DNA of 64,000 nucleotides from Dehalococcoides mccartyi (GTDB taxonomy: Bacteria; Chloroflexota; Dehalococcoidia; Dehalococcoidales; Dehalococcoidaceae). Positions within the stretch are counted from its first letter, which is position 1. Each line of letters starts with the position of its first letter. Below the pieces are notes generated by a model that saw nothing but the letters and a program-made list of their open reading frames with translations, ran no database searches and was not told the origin of the DNA. The stretch covers positions 1,457,288 to 1,521,287 of the forward strand of contig NZ_CP013074.1 of NCBI RefSeq assembly GCF_001889305.1, given 5' to 3'. The position numbers were made by a program, and so were the translations under genes. Shown here piece by piece: positions 16,795 through 24,979 of the stretch.

Positions 16795-17406
16795 ATGAGT
16801 ACACTAAGAAATAAAGATATCATAGGAACTACCCTTTTCGGCAAAGCAAGGCGAGGCATTTTATCACTGCTCTACGGACATGCAGATGAAGAGTATTATC
16901 TGCGACAGATTGCTCGCATTACAGGTATTGGGGTCGGACCGGTTCAGAGGGAACTGAAACAACTTACCGATTCCAGCATTATTCGGCGCAGAGTACATAA
17001 TCAGCAGGTATACTATCAGGCTAATCCGATGAACCCGGTATTTAAAGAGTTGAAAAGTCTTATAACCAAGACTTTTGGTATAACAGATATCTTGCACAGT
17101 GCGTTATTGCCATCTGCTAGCCTAATTAAGGTTGCGTTTATATTTGGCTCTATTGCCAGTGGAAATGAGGATAAAACCAGTGATATAGACATTATGGTAA
17201 TTGGTGATATATCATTCGAAGATACGGTTGCCTTACTTTCAGATGCAGAAAAACAGCTCAACCGGGAAATTAACTCAGTAGTATATCCAACCTCTGAATT
17301 TCGGCAAAAAATCGGAAAGGATAATTATTTCATCAATAATGTATTAGAGGGTGAAAAAATTTTTATTATAGGCGACGCACATGGACTTGAAGAACTTACT
17401 AAATGA
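16795..17406 (+). CDS. HTH-MNT nucleotidyltransferase antitoxin
   Basis: A 203-residue fusion. Residues 10-80 are a winged helix (YLRQIARITGIGVGPVQRELKQL). Residues 105-190 are a minimal nucleotidyltransferase with the motif FGSIASGNEDKTSDIDIMVIG, that is GSxxxG followed by DxD. MNT proteins inactivate HEPN toxins by adding AMP to a Tyr (family knowledge). The gene overlaps the HEPN gene by 26 bases. The HTH fusion suggests that it also represses its own promoter through the TTGTAAC array. It could instead be an orphan regulator, but the HEPN partner makes a toxin-antitoxin role likely. Confidence 0.8.
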   Translation: MSTLRNKDIIGTTLFGKARRGILSLLYGHADEEYYLRQIARITGIGVGPVQRELKQLTDSSIIRRRVHNQQVYYQANPMNPVFKELKSLITKTFGITDILHSALLPSASLIKVAFIFGSIASGNEDKTSDIDIMVIGDISFEDTVALLSDAEKQLNREINSVVYPTSEFRQKIGKDNYFINNVLEGEKIFIIGDAHGLEELTK

Positions 17407-17818
17407 CGGACGAATAAAAGAACATAAATCAAGCAAACAGGAGATAAAGCAGCTTTTAGCCGTCTTTGACCGTGACATAACCGATGCCCAAATAGAGATC
17501 TTGAGTACAGACAGAAAATTTTCTACGGCGTATAATGCTGCTCTCACGATAGCCAGAATTGCTTTGGTCAGCAGCGGTTACAGGATCACGGGTGAAGGAA
17601 GCCATTATTGGACAATTCAAGCCTTAGCTTTCATTTTACCATTAGATACAAGCATGATAAGAAAATTTGATAAATTCCGGCAGAAACGTAATATCAGTGG
17701 ATATGAAATGACAGGGATGATTACAGAACAAGATACTAAGGAAATGATTGATTTGGCACGAGAGATTCATAGTGTGGTGCTAAAATGGTTGTCAGAAAAT
17801 CACCCTGAATTCATATAG
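17381..17818 (+). CDS. HEPN-domain protein, toxin of the MNT/HEPN pair
   Basis: A 145-residue all-helical protein. The core segment FSTAYNAALTIARIAL is the usual HEPN helix, and FRQKRNISGYE stands where the RNase motif Rx4-6H is found. A Tyr replaces the His, as in the R-N-x-x-x-Y form of some MNT partners, so RNase activity is uncertain. It starts inside the end of the MNT gene with no separate ribosome site. The pair probably stabilises this island. Confidence 0.75.
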   Translation: MDLKNLLNDGRIKEHKSSKQEIKQLLAVFDRDITDAQIEILSTDRKFSTAYNAALTIARIALVSSGYRITGEGSHYWTIQALAFILPLDTSMIRKFDKFRQKRNISGYEMTGMITEQDTKEMIDLAREIHSVVLKWLSENHPEFI

Positions 17819-17844
17819 GGATAAAATAACAAGGAGTTCGATGA

Positions 17845-17925
17845 TCCCCCGTCTCCACCAAAGTTAATAATGTGGCTTGTCTTTGATAGGGCAGGGCACT
17901 TGAACGTAATAATCCGGACGGGGAA
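17845..17925 (+). repeat. 82-base att repeat R1
   Basis: Starts with the ssrA-like core (TCCCCCGTCTCCACCA) followed by AAAG and ends at GACGGGGA, the inverted complement of the core's first bases. The internal stem (GTGGCTTGTC with GGCAGGGCAC) is imperfect here. It lies 27 bases after the HEPN stop and precedes the Dph6-like/rdhBA cassette, marking a cassette boundary. Confidence 0.7.
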
Positions 17926-17978
17926 TTAGAGTATCTGATAAGTACCTATCTTACGTAAAATTAAAGCCATGAAAATAA

Positions 17979-18010
17979 AAAAGGAGGAAAAGCTAGCTTT
18001 TCCTCCTTTT
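17979..18010 (-). terminator. Hairpin downstream of the Dph6-like gene
   Basis: AAAAGGAGGAAAAGC followed by its exact complement, a perfect palindrome flanked by A and T runs, about 50 bases past the stop of 18059-18799. It should end the rdhAB-dph6 transcript at the cassette edge. Confidence 0.7.
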
Positions 18011-18058
18011 GCGCAATACTAAGACAAAAATTTGGTTTACTTCTAAACGTCTAAATAT

Positions 18059-18799
18059 TTAAACTAAGGCAGAGTAAATACTACTTTCTTCTGCTTTCTT
18101 GCTTTCCAGACGGCAGCGTTTGATGTCCATATACCAGACACCCATACCCCCGAATTGAGCCTGCTCATCAAATACCCTGTCCCATTCCTCTATGACCAGC
18201 CGTGACTTAAATAGAGGCCCGTCGGTGACAAAGGTATGGTAATACCCCACATTCCCATTCGGAGACAGGCTGTGGCGTATCGTAAGCTCTGTGAGCATGC
18301 CCTTATCCAGCTTCCGTCCCAGCCAGCTTTCACCCAGTTCGGTGCTGTCTGCCGCCAGTATCCTTACTTCAAATCCCAAGTCTATAAGCTCGGAGAGCAG
18401 GGTGGCCCGGTTGTCCTGCCAGAGAGGCAGGTGGTAGTCCATACCGGTAGGCTCGCAGACGCTCTTTATCCAGTTAAGGTGCTTTACGGCAAAACTGTTA
18501 CCTATATTTACGTCCCCGAAGACTACACCCTCTACTCCCTCTGTCTTAAGTTGACTGAGCATTCGGCGGTAGTTGTCATCGTACCCTTCCGTGGCTGAAG
18601 GCCATTCCAGAAGGGGTATGCCTATAGCCTCAGCCTGCATCCTGAGCACTTCCGGTGTAAGCAGGTGAGGCCAGAGTTTGCCGGTGCTTCGGGTGATGAT
18701 ACTGGCCAGGTATCTGACCTTAAGACCGCTCTTTATTGCCTTATAACAGGCCAGAGTGCAGTCTTTGCCTCCGCTCCAGGAGACTATTACTTCTGTCAT
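18059..18799 (-). CDS. Dph6-like PP-loop ATP-dependent ligase
   Basis: A 246-residue protein of the diphthine-ammonia ligase/MJ0570 family. The PP-loop VSWSGGKDCTLA (residues 6-17) binds ATP. Further family segments are EGYDDNYRRML, VFGDVNIG and LAADSTELGESWLGR. The start is supported by GGAG 7 bases before the ATG. Bacteria lack diphthamide, so the substrate must be something else. It is the last gene of an rdh operon, and a close homologue (49555-50292) ends another, so a role in RdhA maturation or corrinoid handling is possible (inference). Confidence 0.8.
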   Translation of the reverse strand: MTEVIVSWSGGKDCTLACYKAIKSGLKVRYLASIITRSTGKLWPHLLTPEVLRMQAEAIGIPLLEWPSATEGYDDNYRRMLSQLKTEGVEGVVFGDVNIGNSFAVKHLNWIKSVCEPTGMDYHLPLWQDNRATLLSELIDLGFEVRILAADSTELGESWLGRKLDKGMLTELTIRHSLSPNGNVGYYHTFVTDGPLFKSRLVIEEWDRVFDEQAQFGGMGVWYMDIKRCRLESKKAEESSIYSALV

Positions 18800-18884
18800 T
18801 TATCTGCTCCTAGTATGGATGAAGGGCAGGGTAAGGAGCACACTGATGCTCCTTACCTCCTTCGATACCAAATTTAGCTGTCTC

Positions 18885-19151
18885 TTAGGCTTTCTTGCGC
18901 CTTGCTATAAGCTGCCAGTCAACCAGTGCCAACACTGCGGCTAACCCTCCGAAAAGGGCTAGCCCCTTCCAAGCGGCACTGTTTTCGAAACCGGATACTG
19001 ACCCGTTGTAATGCTGCACCCCGGCAGCCAATGAAACTATTATCGCCAAGCCAAAAAGCCAGTCGTACCACTTAAGTTTGGTATTACGATTTAACCGGTA
19101 TGCCCCAACCGCTATAGCTATTCCTATAACCAGACCTATCCAATACAGCAT
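18885..19151 (-). CDS. rdhB: Reductive dehalogenase membrane anchor RdhB
   Basis: An 88-residue protein with three membrane helices, WYDW instead of WYEW near residue 29, and the tail ARRKKA. The ATG has a GGAATAAAG-type upstream sequence. It lies 27 bases after the rdhA stop and 85 bases before the Dph6-like gene. The Asp variant of the motif is shared with the 51010 RdhB, in keeping with the related RdhA partners. Confidence 0.92.
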   Translation of the reverse strand: MLYWIGLVIGIAIAVGAYRLNRNTKLKWYDWLFGLAIIVSLAAGVQHYNGSVSGFENSAAWKGLALFGGLAAVLALVDWQLIARRKKA

Positions 19152-19178
19152 TGCTTTATTCCTTTCAGTACTTTTCCT

Positions 19179-20645
19179 TTAAACTGATGAATCAAAACCG
19201 CCAACAGGCTGCTCAGATTCCCACCATTCCGCAGGCGGCTTTCTCCCATAATCAAAGCTCTTGTCCATGCTGGTAAAAAAGCCGTTGAAGATTGAGGTAT
19301 TTGCAACAGTGCCTTTAACCAATTCATGAATAAAAGACTTATCCATGGCATTGAACGGGCAAACAGGCTGACAAACCGGACAATGGCCACATTTGCTACG
19401 ATCATTACGCCAGTGGAGATAGCCGGGATTATCCCATTTGTGGTTAACTTCCCAACTCGGTTCGCCTTTTTGGATTGCATCCATAGGACAAGCTTCGGCA
19501 CAGATACCACAAGTCTTACAAAATTCACGACCGCCAAAATCTATAGGTTTGCATTCTTCCAGAGGAAGGTCGGTAAGTACCCCGTGCATAACGCGTACCA
19601 TAATGCCGTATTTGGGGGTCATAACTGCTCCCCAACGAGCCAGTTCGCCTGCACCAGCCATAATACCTGTTGCACCTGTTGGAGCAAATCTACCATTAAT
19701 ATTGTCCAGCGAGATATAGCCAAGTCCCCACAGGAACTCCTGTATGGTTTTAACTGTTCTTATCCAGTTTACATAGGTATATAATTGGCCGGCATTCTGG
19801 CATGTACCCACTCCATGCTTGGTAACCTCACCAAGCTGTCGTGATGAAAACTGTAAAAACCATTTGACTCTCTTGGGAATAACAATCTTGGACATAGGTT
19901 GTATTTCGGGTGTGCACACAAAATCATCCACATCACCAAATTCAAATTTGGTAGGAGTTGCCATCCGAAGCATCCGTCTTTGACCCCACATCACTTTAAG
20001 GAACTTGTCATCAACCGGTATGGCGGTAACATCGTCAAAACCATAGAAACGAGCAGCTGCCCTGACAACTTTCAGGGCTTCTTCAGGTGTACCTTGCCAT
20101 TTTGTACCTCCCCGTTGCTCTACCGGTTTGACACACCTCCACCCTTGGGGGCGATCTTGTATTGAAGTATACTTTCCACCTGTAGCCTGAATTACTTCAG
20201 TGGGAAACAAGCCTGCATTACATAAAGCAGCTCCAACGCATAATGCATTATCCTTTATGTCGCCAACATAGTCAGGATAATTCAGATCAGGTGAAGGTCC
20301 CGGCACCCCGGTCAGAGTTGGCCCTTTATCCCAATCCGGGTATTGCTTCATGGTATAATCCAGCATTACTTTTTGATATTCAGCTCTTGTACGTATATTC
20401 GGAACTACCCCGTTATTATCGTCACAAGCTGTACCTAATGTTGGGAGTACATTCCAATCAATAGGGGTAGTGGGTTCATCTACCTGTTTTACCCACCACG
20501 GCATATTGATTCTTGCTGAGGGTGAAGCGATCACCTCATCAAGGTCGTGAAACATTGGGGCAGTTGCAGCGCCAACTCCAGCCCCGATTAGTCCAAGCCC
20601 CTTCATAAAATCACGTCGTGATAGTGTTGAGTGAAACTGAGACAT
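19179..20645 (-). CDS. rdhA: Reductive dehalogenase catalytic subunit RdhA
   Basis: A 488-residue RdhA from the ATG at 20645, which has GGAGG five bases upstream; the frame is open to 20687 but those codons lack an RdhA-like start. Tat motif SRRDFMKGLGLIGAG. Fe-S motifs CKTCGICAEACP (376-387) and CGHCPVCQPVCP (419-430). It is closely similar to the RdhA at 51307-52782 (both have NMPWWVKQV and PPAEWWxSEQPV), which also shares the Dph6-like and YkgJ-like neighbours. A 56-base stretch (20514-20569) is identical to one in the otherwise different rdhA at 22969, a mark of gene conversion. Confidence 0.93.
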   Translation of the reverse strand: MSQFHSTLSRRDFMKGLGLIGAGVGAATAPMFHDLDEVIASPSARINMPWWVKQVDEPTTPIDWNVLPTLGTACDDNNGVVPNIRTRAEYQKVMLDYTMKQYPDWDKGPTLTGVPGPSPDLNYPDYVGDIKDNALCVGAALCNAGLFPTEVIQATGGKYTSIQDRPQGWRCVKPVEQRGGTKWQGTPEEALKVVRAAARFYGFDDVTAIPVDDKFLKVMWGQRRMLRMATPTKFEFGDVDDFVCTPEIQPMSKIVIPKRVKWFLQFSSRQLGEVTKHGVGTCQNAGQLYTYVNWIRTVKTIQEFLWGLGYISLDNINGRFAPTGATGIMAGAGELARWGAVMTPKYGIMVRVMHGVLTDLPLEECKPIDFGGREFCKTCGICAEACPMDAIQKGEPSWEVNHKWDNPGYLHWRNDRSKCGHCPVCQPVCPFNAMDKSFIHELVKGTVANTSIFNGFFTSMDKSFDYGRKPPAEWWESEQPVGGFDSSV

Positions 20646-20734
20646 ATCTTCCTCCATAGTATTTCGTTTAGGTATCCTTTGTTGCATAGCACCCAGTGCT
20701 ATTCATTTTTAACCATATTTCCTCCATATCGTTA

Positions 20735-21289
20735 TTAAGTCTTTGGCAAATGGGTATCAAAATCAGGTATAAACCGGTAAATATCATCTTTAGTCCAGCC
20801 GCTCATGCCCCACTGGCTCCGATCACGCCCGTTACCGGTCTTCCAGCACTTGACGTACCTTGCCTCCTGGGGGCGTACCGGGTGGATAAGGCAGCTGCCT
20901 GCTTTTTCATCAAAGAATATGCAGTACCCGTGATCATAGGTGCGTATGGGCGGAATCCGCCCCCCGGTAATGTCTTCTTCCCCGTGTTTTGCCCAACGCA
21001 GGAAGAAGGTCCGGCAATCTTCAGTATCGGCTACCATGTATTTTGAAATCAGCTCACTTACGGATATATGCAGATAATCCGCTACGGCAGGCAGTTCCTC
21101 CGGCCGGGGTATGCAAACATATGTATAACAACACTGGCCGCAGCGCACACAGGTTTTAACCCCCAGCATGGCGGCGGTGGGATGTTTCTTTGCCATGTCA
21201 GCCAGATGGGCTTCGTACTCGCGGGCAAGGGATTTCCAGTAAGCTTTCTCCTGCTCGATATAGACCGGTGTTCCCTCTGTGTTAATCAC
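20735..21289 (-). CDS. YkgJ-family Cys-cluster protein
   Basis: A 184-residue protein with the Cys cluster CVRCGQCCYTYVCIPRP (about 46-62), and later Cys/His residues in DTEDCRTFFLRW, GYCIFFD and SCLIHPVRP. YkgJ-type CxxCxxCC proteins are predicted Zn or Fe-S binders, with some members linked to metal transfer (family knowledge, weak). The start is GTG at 21289. It lies 90 bases upstream of rdhA 19179 and is homologous to 50328-50873 and 54471-55046, each next to an rdhBA. It may help insert or protect cofactors of RdhA; that is inference. Confidence 0.75.
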   Translation of the reverse strand: MINTEGTPVYIEQEKAYWKSLAREYEAHLADMAKKHPTAAMLGVKTCVRCGQCCYTYVCIPRPEELPAVADYLHISVSELISKYMVADTEDCRTFFLRWAKHGEEDITGGRIPPIRTYDHGYCIFFDEKAGSCLIHPVRPQEARYVKCWKTGNGRDRSQWGMSGWTKDDIYRFIPDFDTHLPKT

Positions 21290-21424
21290 CGGCTGATATC
21301 CCTTGATTTGTAACTGCGAATATTTGATGAAGGCATTTCATCGGTCTTCCTCCCCTTACGGGTTCAGACGGGCAGGAAGGCATATGCAAAGAAGCTGCCC
21401 TCCCGCCCGCTCTTAACTTAACTT

Positions 21425-21579
21425 CTAGGCTGCTTTATTCCTGGCGGAAAGCAGTCTCCACTCTACCAGTGCCAGCACTACTGCCAAACCTCCAAAAATT
21501 GCAAACCCAAACCAGGCAGCGCTGGTTTCAAAGCCTTTCATAAAATTACGTCTCTCGAAGTATTATGGAATTGAGTCAT
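21425..21579 (-). pseudogene. Collapsed rdhA-rdhB relic
   Basis: On the minus strand a ribosome site (GGGGGAAG) and ATG give the first codons of an rdhA (MTQFHNT, then a frameshifted SRRDF and MKG). They join directly to the last third of an rdhB (FETSAAWFGFAIF, ending ARNKAA and stop). A single large deletion removed the rdhA body and two thirds of rdhB. The rdhB part is closest to the RdhB at 51010-51279. Because a MarR gene and a YkgJ gene flank it, the relic marks the original rdhAB of this operon. Confidence 0.8.
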
Positions 21580-21650
21580 ATCTTCCCCCTTTTTGAATGT
21601 GTATTGCCATTATTAACTGGTATGGAAAATAAAATAAGAGACATTTCTTT

Positions 21651-21695
21651 ATGGAATGATTCCATGGAATCATTCCATGGAATCATTCCATGGAA
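21651..21695. promoter_or_regulatory. Tandem palindromes, probable MarR operator array
   Basis: The unit TGGAATGATTCCA and its partner GGAATCATTCC recur about four times without spacers, forming overlapping palindromes. The array lies 72 bases upstream of the rdhAB relic start and 84 bases from the MarR stop (21779). It probably controlled the lost rdhAB and may still drive the YkgJ-rdhAB-dph6 genes downstream. Confidence 0.6.
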
Positions 21696-21778
21696 CTATA
21701 CACCTAAAAATAGTGGAATGCAATATGAAAAATACGGACAGAGAAATTTCTGGGGGGGGTATGATGTGAATGGCAAGC

Positions 21779-22297
21779 TTACGGCAGGTGGATTGTTCCG
21801 GGCTTGTACAGATTGAGGCTGTATTTATCAACCTTGGTCAGCAGTTCATTCATTGTATCAATTTCAGATTCGCTCAAAATTGTCCATGGATTCACCTGAT
21901 ACTTAAGCCAATTGGAAATAGCAGCGTATAACTGCTCGCCTTTCGGGGTGATTTCTACTTTCAGTAAATGCTTGTTTTGGGGATTATTTACCAGCTTTAT
22001 GCTTCCTTCATGGTGCATACGGGAGAGAATTTTTGATACCGCAGCCGGATTCCGCCGCATTACTTTTGATATTTTCACCGGGGTTAATGGCTCAGGGCTG
22101 GTAACCACCTCAAGCAAAATAAAGGCCTTTTCCGGGGTTGTGCCGATTAAACGCATTTCGCGGGAAATTATTCTATCAATAAGGTCTTTGACCTGAGTAA
22201 TCTTCAGACTGGCTAAAACATATTTGTCATCTTGGCCAAAAGAAGTATTGTACTTACTGTAGTTTTCATCTTCATGGTGGCTTGCACTTGTACCCAT
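21779..22297 (-). CDS. MarR-family regulator
   Basis: A 172-residue regulator from the ATG at 22297; the frame is open to 22429 but residues before it look non-coding, and the shorter form matches the 172 residues of the homologue at 53298. The winged HTH lies at about 75-125 (TPVKISKVMRRNPAAVSKILSRM). Members bind palindromes and release them on ligand binding. It is oriented the same way as the operon it precedes, and the palindrome array lies between the two. It is likely the repressor of the following rdh operon. Confidence 0.85.
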   Translation of the reverse strand: MGTSASHHEDENYSKYNTSFGQDDKYVLASLKITQVKDLIDRIISREMRLIGTTPEKAFILLEVVTSPEPLTPVKISKVMRRNPAAVSKILSRMHHEGSIKLVNNPQNKHLLKVEITPKGEQLYAAISNWLKYQVNPWTILSESEIDTMNELLTKVDKYSLNLYKPGTIHLP

Positions 22298-22481
22298 ATT
22301 ACCAATTCTCCATTTTATATTACCTGCAAATATACCCGGACGGAATATTCCCGATTTTTTAACTCTATGTAAATACTTTATCCCTGATAATAATGCAATT
22401 ATGATTTTAATTTCAAGGTGACTAACCATAATACCTTGAAAACCTTGCTTTCACAATCCCAACCCGGTAACAATCAGCCAC

Positions 22482-22563
22482 CTCCCCCGTCTTCACCAAA
22501 GCTAGAAACATGACTTGGCCTTAATAGGCGAGGGCATTTGAACGTAAATATCAGGACGGGGAG
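22482..22563 (+). repeat. 82-base att repeat R2
   Basis: Core variant CTCCCCCGTCTTCACCA followed by AAAGCTA, an imperfect inner stem (ATGACTTGGCC with GGCGAGGGCAT, loop TTAATA), and the closing GACGGGGAG complementary to the core start. It sits between the MarR gene of one cassette and the rdhB end of the next. The rest of this 377-base gap holds the terminator at 22621 and A/T-rich sequence. Confidence 0.7.
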
Positions 22564-22620
22564 TTCAGGGTATCTAAAAACTCCTTATCTCTACGTAGAA
22601 TTAAAACCATGGAAACAAAA

Positions 22621-22649
22621 GAAGGGGGGGGAGCAAGCTCCCCCCTTTC
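22621..22649 (-). terminator. Hairpin downstream of rdhB (22675-22947)
   Basis: GGGGGGAGC / GCTCCCCCC around a short loop with A-rich and T-containing flanks, 26 bases past the rdhB stop. It takes the same place as the terminator at 2594-2624 in the other copy but differs in sequence, so the two copies diverge here. Confidence 0.65.
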
Positions 22650-22674
22650 CAAATACCTATGGCTATTTCCTAAC

Positions 22675-22947
22675 CTAAGACTGTTTTGCTCTCCTAGCAG
22701 CTAACTGCCAGGCAACTGCCAGCAGAACAAGAGATGGCAATCCGGTAACCAGCAGGAACAAATAGGCTGCTTTCGGCTCTACCTCTGCCAGACTACCGAA
22801 ATAATTCTGGACGGTGAAAAGGAGCATAAGTACCCCGATTGCGCCAATCAGCCATTCATACCAAGTAAGTGAAATTTTCTTGGTTCGTAGCCCCATCATA
22901 AGACCCAGAAATGCAGCTCCAAGAATAAGACCAATTATTAACCACAT
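22675..22947 (-). CDS. rdhB: Reductive dehalogenase membrane anchor RdhB
   Basis: A 90-residue homologue of the RdhB at 2649-2921, with three membrane helices, WYEW near residue 31 and tail AARRAKQS. It starts 22 bases after the rdhA stop, with TAAAGGAG upstream. About a dozen residues differ from the other copy (for example AAFLG for VSFLG), far more than in the rest of the duplication. Confidence 0.92.
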   Translation of the reverse strand: MWLIIGLILGAAFLGLMMGLRTKKISLTWYEWLIGAIGVLMLLFTVQNYFGSLAEVEPKAAYLFLLVTGLPSLVLLAVAWQLAARRAKQS

Positions 22948-22968
22948 AAATTACCATTTCTCCTTTAT

Positions 22969-24420
22969 TTAATAACCACCATGTTTTGAGAAGGAAGTTG
23001 TATCCCAGCCCATCGATGGTAAGGATAAATCCCACCAGTCTTCTTTTTCTTCCCCAGACTTCACCCCATAGCCGAAGGTCTTATCCGCTTTCCACAGAAA
23101 TTCGTTAAACATTGGAGTTGTGGCTAGTGTAGCCTTAACCACATCATGTACCATGGCTGCGCCATTTACATTAAAAGTACATGTAGCCATACATGTCCCG
23201 CAACCGCCTTCAAAACAGTACATCCAACACTCTATATGGTTTGCGTAGAACATCCGCTTGCCGGAAGGATGGATAATATCCGGTTTACCATATAATGTAG
23301 GGAGTTCCCAACTCGGTTCTTTATCGTAAGGGATTACTTGGGTCGGACAGTTTTGGGCACACTTATTGCAAGTCTGACAAAAGCGCCAGATACCAGCATC
23401 TATAGGTGTAGTGGGTTCAACTGGCAAGTCAGTTATAAATGTAAAGAAACCTGAAACCGGTCCGTAGTCCGGAGAGATACAATACCCGCTATTCCGGCTT
23501 GATTCCGCCAGACCGGTAAGAATAGCACTAACTGCTGCAGGCATAGGGCCAGCCTGTGGTACAGGATAGCCATAACAATGATACCCGATACCTCTGATAA
23601 ATTCTTGGAAAGCCGGCTGAAGCATACTGAAGTGACGGTAACGGGATACATTGGCTGCAAATTGTAATGAAGATCTGTCGGAAGTTCGATACATTTCCCG
23701 GGACATAGGCAGGGACATAGATATCTTATAAAGCTTCCTGTCAGGGAAAACGTATTTATCGGTACCTTCGTAGCCAACATCTACATCCTCAAATACCTGC
23801 CTCTTGTTGGGGACTTGTTTATGATAAGTGTAGAATATTTTTTCTCTCTCCTGGCTGGAAATTTCACCAAAACCAACCATACCGGCACCCAGAAAAGTAA
23901 GAACACTGCGTACCATCCGGCTGTTTTCTTCAGGTGTACCCTCCCATTTAGGGGCGCCGGTTGTTGCAGGGGTAGGAATAAGACCCGGGCCCATGAAAGA
24001 TATACCGTGAATCATCATCGGTACAATTGAGCTGAATCCCAAGGCTTGGTCACGCAAAGTTTTCCCCGGTGTATTATTGATAGCGGCTTCAACGTTGGGA
24101 GACATTATATTCGATGATAAACGCCTTTTTACCTCTTCGCTTCCAAGGTAGTGAATTTGGGTTTCAGTCTGCTGCCCGCTAACTCTGCCATCCGGCGGAG
24201 TCATAATATCCCAATCTACCTCAAGCGTGGGCTGGTACAATTCTCTATCCTTTACCCACCATGGTCTTTCATTTGCTGCTGAGGGTGAAGCGATCACCTC
24301 ATCAAGGTCGTGAAACATTGGGGCAGTTGCAGTTGCAGCTGCGGTACCAATACCTGCTCCCGCCAAACCCAAAGCCTTAACGAAATCACGACGGCTTACT
24401 ATTGAATGAAAATTGGACAT
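22969..24420 (-). CDS. rdhA: Reductive dehalogenase catalytic subunit RdhA
   Basis: A 483-residue RdhA, the counterpart of 2942-4387, with the same Tat motif and the same unusual second Fe-S cluster (CWMYCFEGGCGTCMATC, about 398-414). The first cluster reads CQTCNKCAQNCP. Two extra codons lie in the signal region (TAAATATAPMF). Part of that region (24277-24332) is identical over 56 bases to the rdhA at 19179-20645 and unlike its own counterpart, showing local conversion. Upstream DNA from the start onward matches the other copy almost perfectly. Confidence 0.93.
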   Translation of the reverse strand: MSNFHSIVSRRDFVKALGLAGAGIGTAAATATAPMFHDLDEVIASPSAANERPWWVKDRELYQPTLEVDWDIMTPPDGRVSGQQTETQIHYLGSEEVKRRLSSNIMSPNVEAAINNTPGKTLRDQALGFSSIVPMMIHGISFMGPGLIPTPATTGAPKWEGTPEENSRMVRSVLTFLGAGMVGFGEISSQEREKIFYTYHKQVPNKRQVFEDVDVGYEGTDKYVFPDRKLYKISMSLPMSREMYRTSDRSSLQFAANVSRYRHFSMLQPAFQEFIRGIGYHCYGYPVPQAGPMPAAVSAILTGLAESSRNSGYCISPDYGPVSGFFTFITDLPVEPTTPIDAGIWRFCQTCNKCAQNCPTQVIPYDKEPSWELPTLYGKPDIIHPSGKRMFYANHIECWMYCFEGGCGTCMATCTFNVNGAAMVHDVVKATLATTPMFNEFLWKADKTFGYGVKSGEEKEDWWDLSLPSMGWDTTSFSKHGGY

Positions 24421-24584
24421 ATTCCATTTCTCCTTTTAGTTTGATTGCGTCCTTTCCCTATGTCACCCTGTTTTCTCTAACTTTCGTACGTCCTCCTCTT
24501 AACCATCATTGCTTATTTATACTCAATTCTATAAAAGGAGTGCGGGTTTTTAATCGTACTATATACGTATTCGGTATCATCATT

Positions 24585-24626
24585 AAGTGCCAAGGGATGT
24601 CACATATGTGCTCCCCAACAGTGCCC
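24585..24626 (-). promoter_or_regulatory. Phased GTGC repeats upstream of rdhA (22969-24420)
   Basis: Same motifs and offsets as 4552-4593 (AAGTGC, GATGTCAC, ATGTGC, CAGTGC at 0, 11, 21, 34). The repeat array itself has no change between the copies although nearby positions do. Confidence 0.5.
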
Positions 24627-24761
24627 AAGGCACAGCATAACCTGATAAACCAGTTTACATATTAGTAAACTCCCAATTTTTCAACCGGAAATGCCCAAAA
24701 GTCATAAAACCACATGATTATTGCGGCGGTGAATAGCGGCTAGTCTTGCTAAAAACTAAAT

Positions 24762-24863
24762 CTATTTAGCCCTTCTAGCCACCAGTTACCAGACAACCAG
24801 TAGCAGTACGAGACCAATAACCCCGAATATCAGTGACCCCATCCATGCTGACAAAGACACCGG
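24762..24863 (-). pseudogene. rdhB: rdhB C-terminal relic with an internal stop, copy 2
   Basis: Same fragment as 4729-4830, including the TAA in place of the Gln codon in W-Q-L. Two or three bases differ in the region. It is not expressed as a full protein. Confidence 0.7.
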
Positions 24864-24929
24864 AGAAAGATGGAATGGGACTGATACTTTAAAATGAACT
24901 TGGCTAGATACTACCCCATAAATAACAAA

Positions 24930-24953
24930 GGGGGAGAAACCAGTTTCTCCCCC
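24930..24953 (-). terminator. Hairpin downstream of rdhB (24980-25249)
   Basis: GGGGGAGAAA / TTTCTCCCCC with a short loop, the same hairpin as at 4897-4920. Confidence 0.65.
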
Positions 24954-24979
24954 TAAATAATCTGTTAATATTCCTTAAA

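Noticed and set aside
21651..21695. CRISPR-like short repeats
   Set aside because: The units are contiguous palindromes with no spacers and no cas genes nearby, so an operator array fits better.
21565..21816. An 83-codon plus-strand frame over the palindromic array
   Set aside because: The frame is a by-product of the repeated GGAATGATTCC units; no ribosome site and low complexity.
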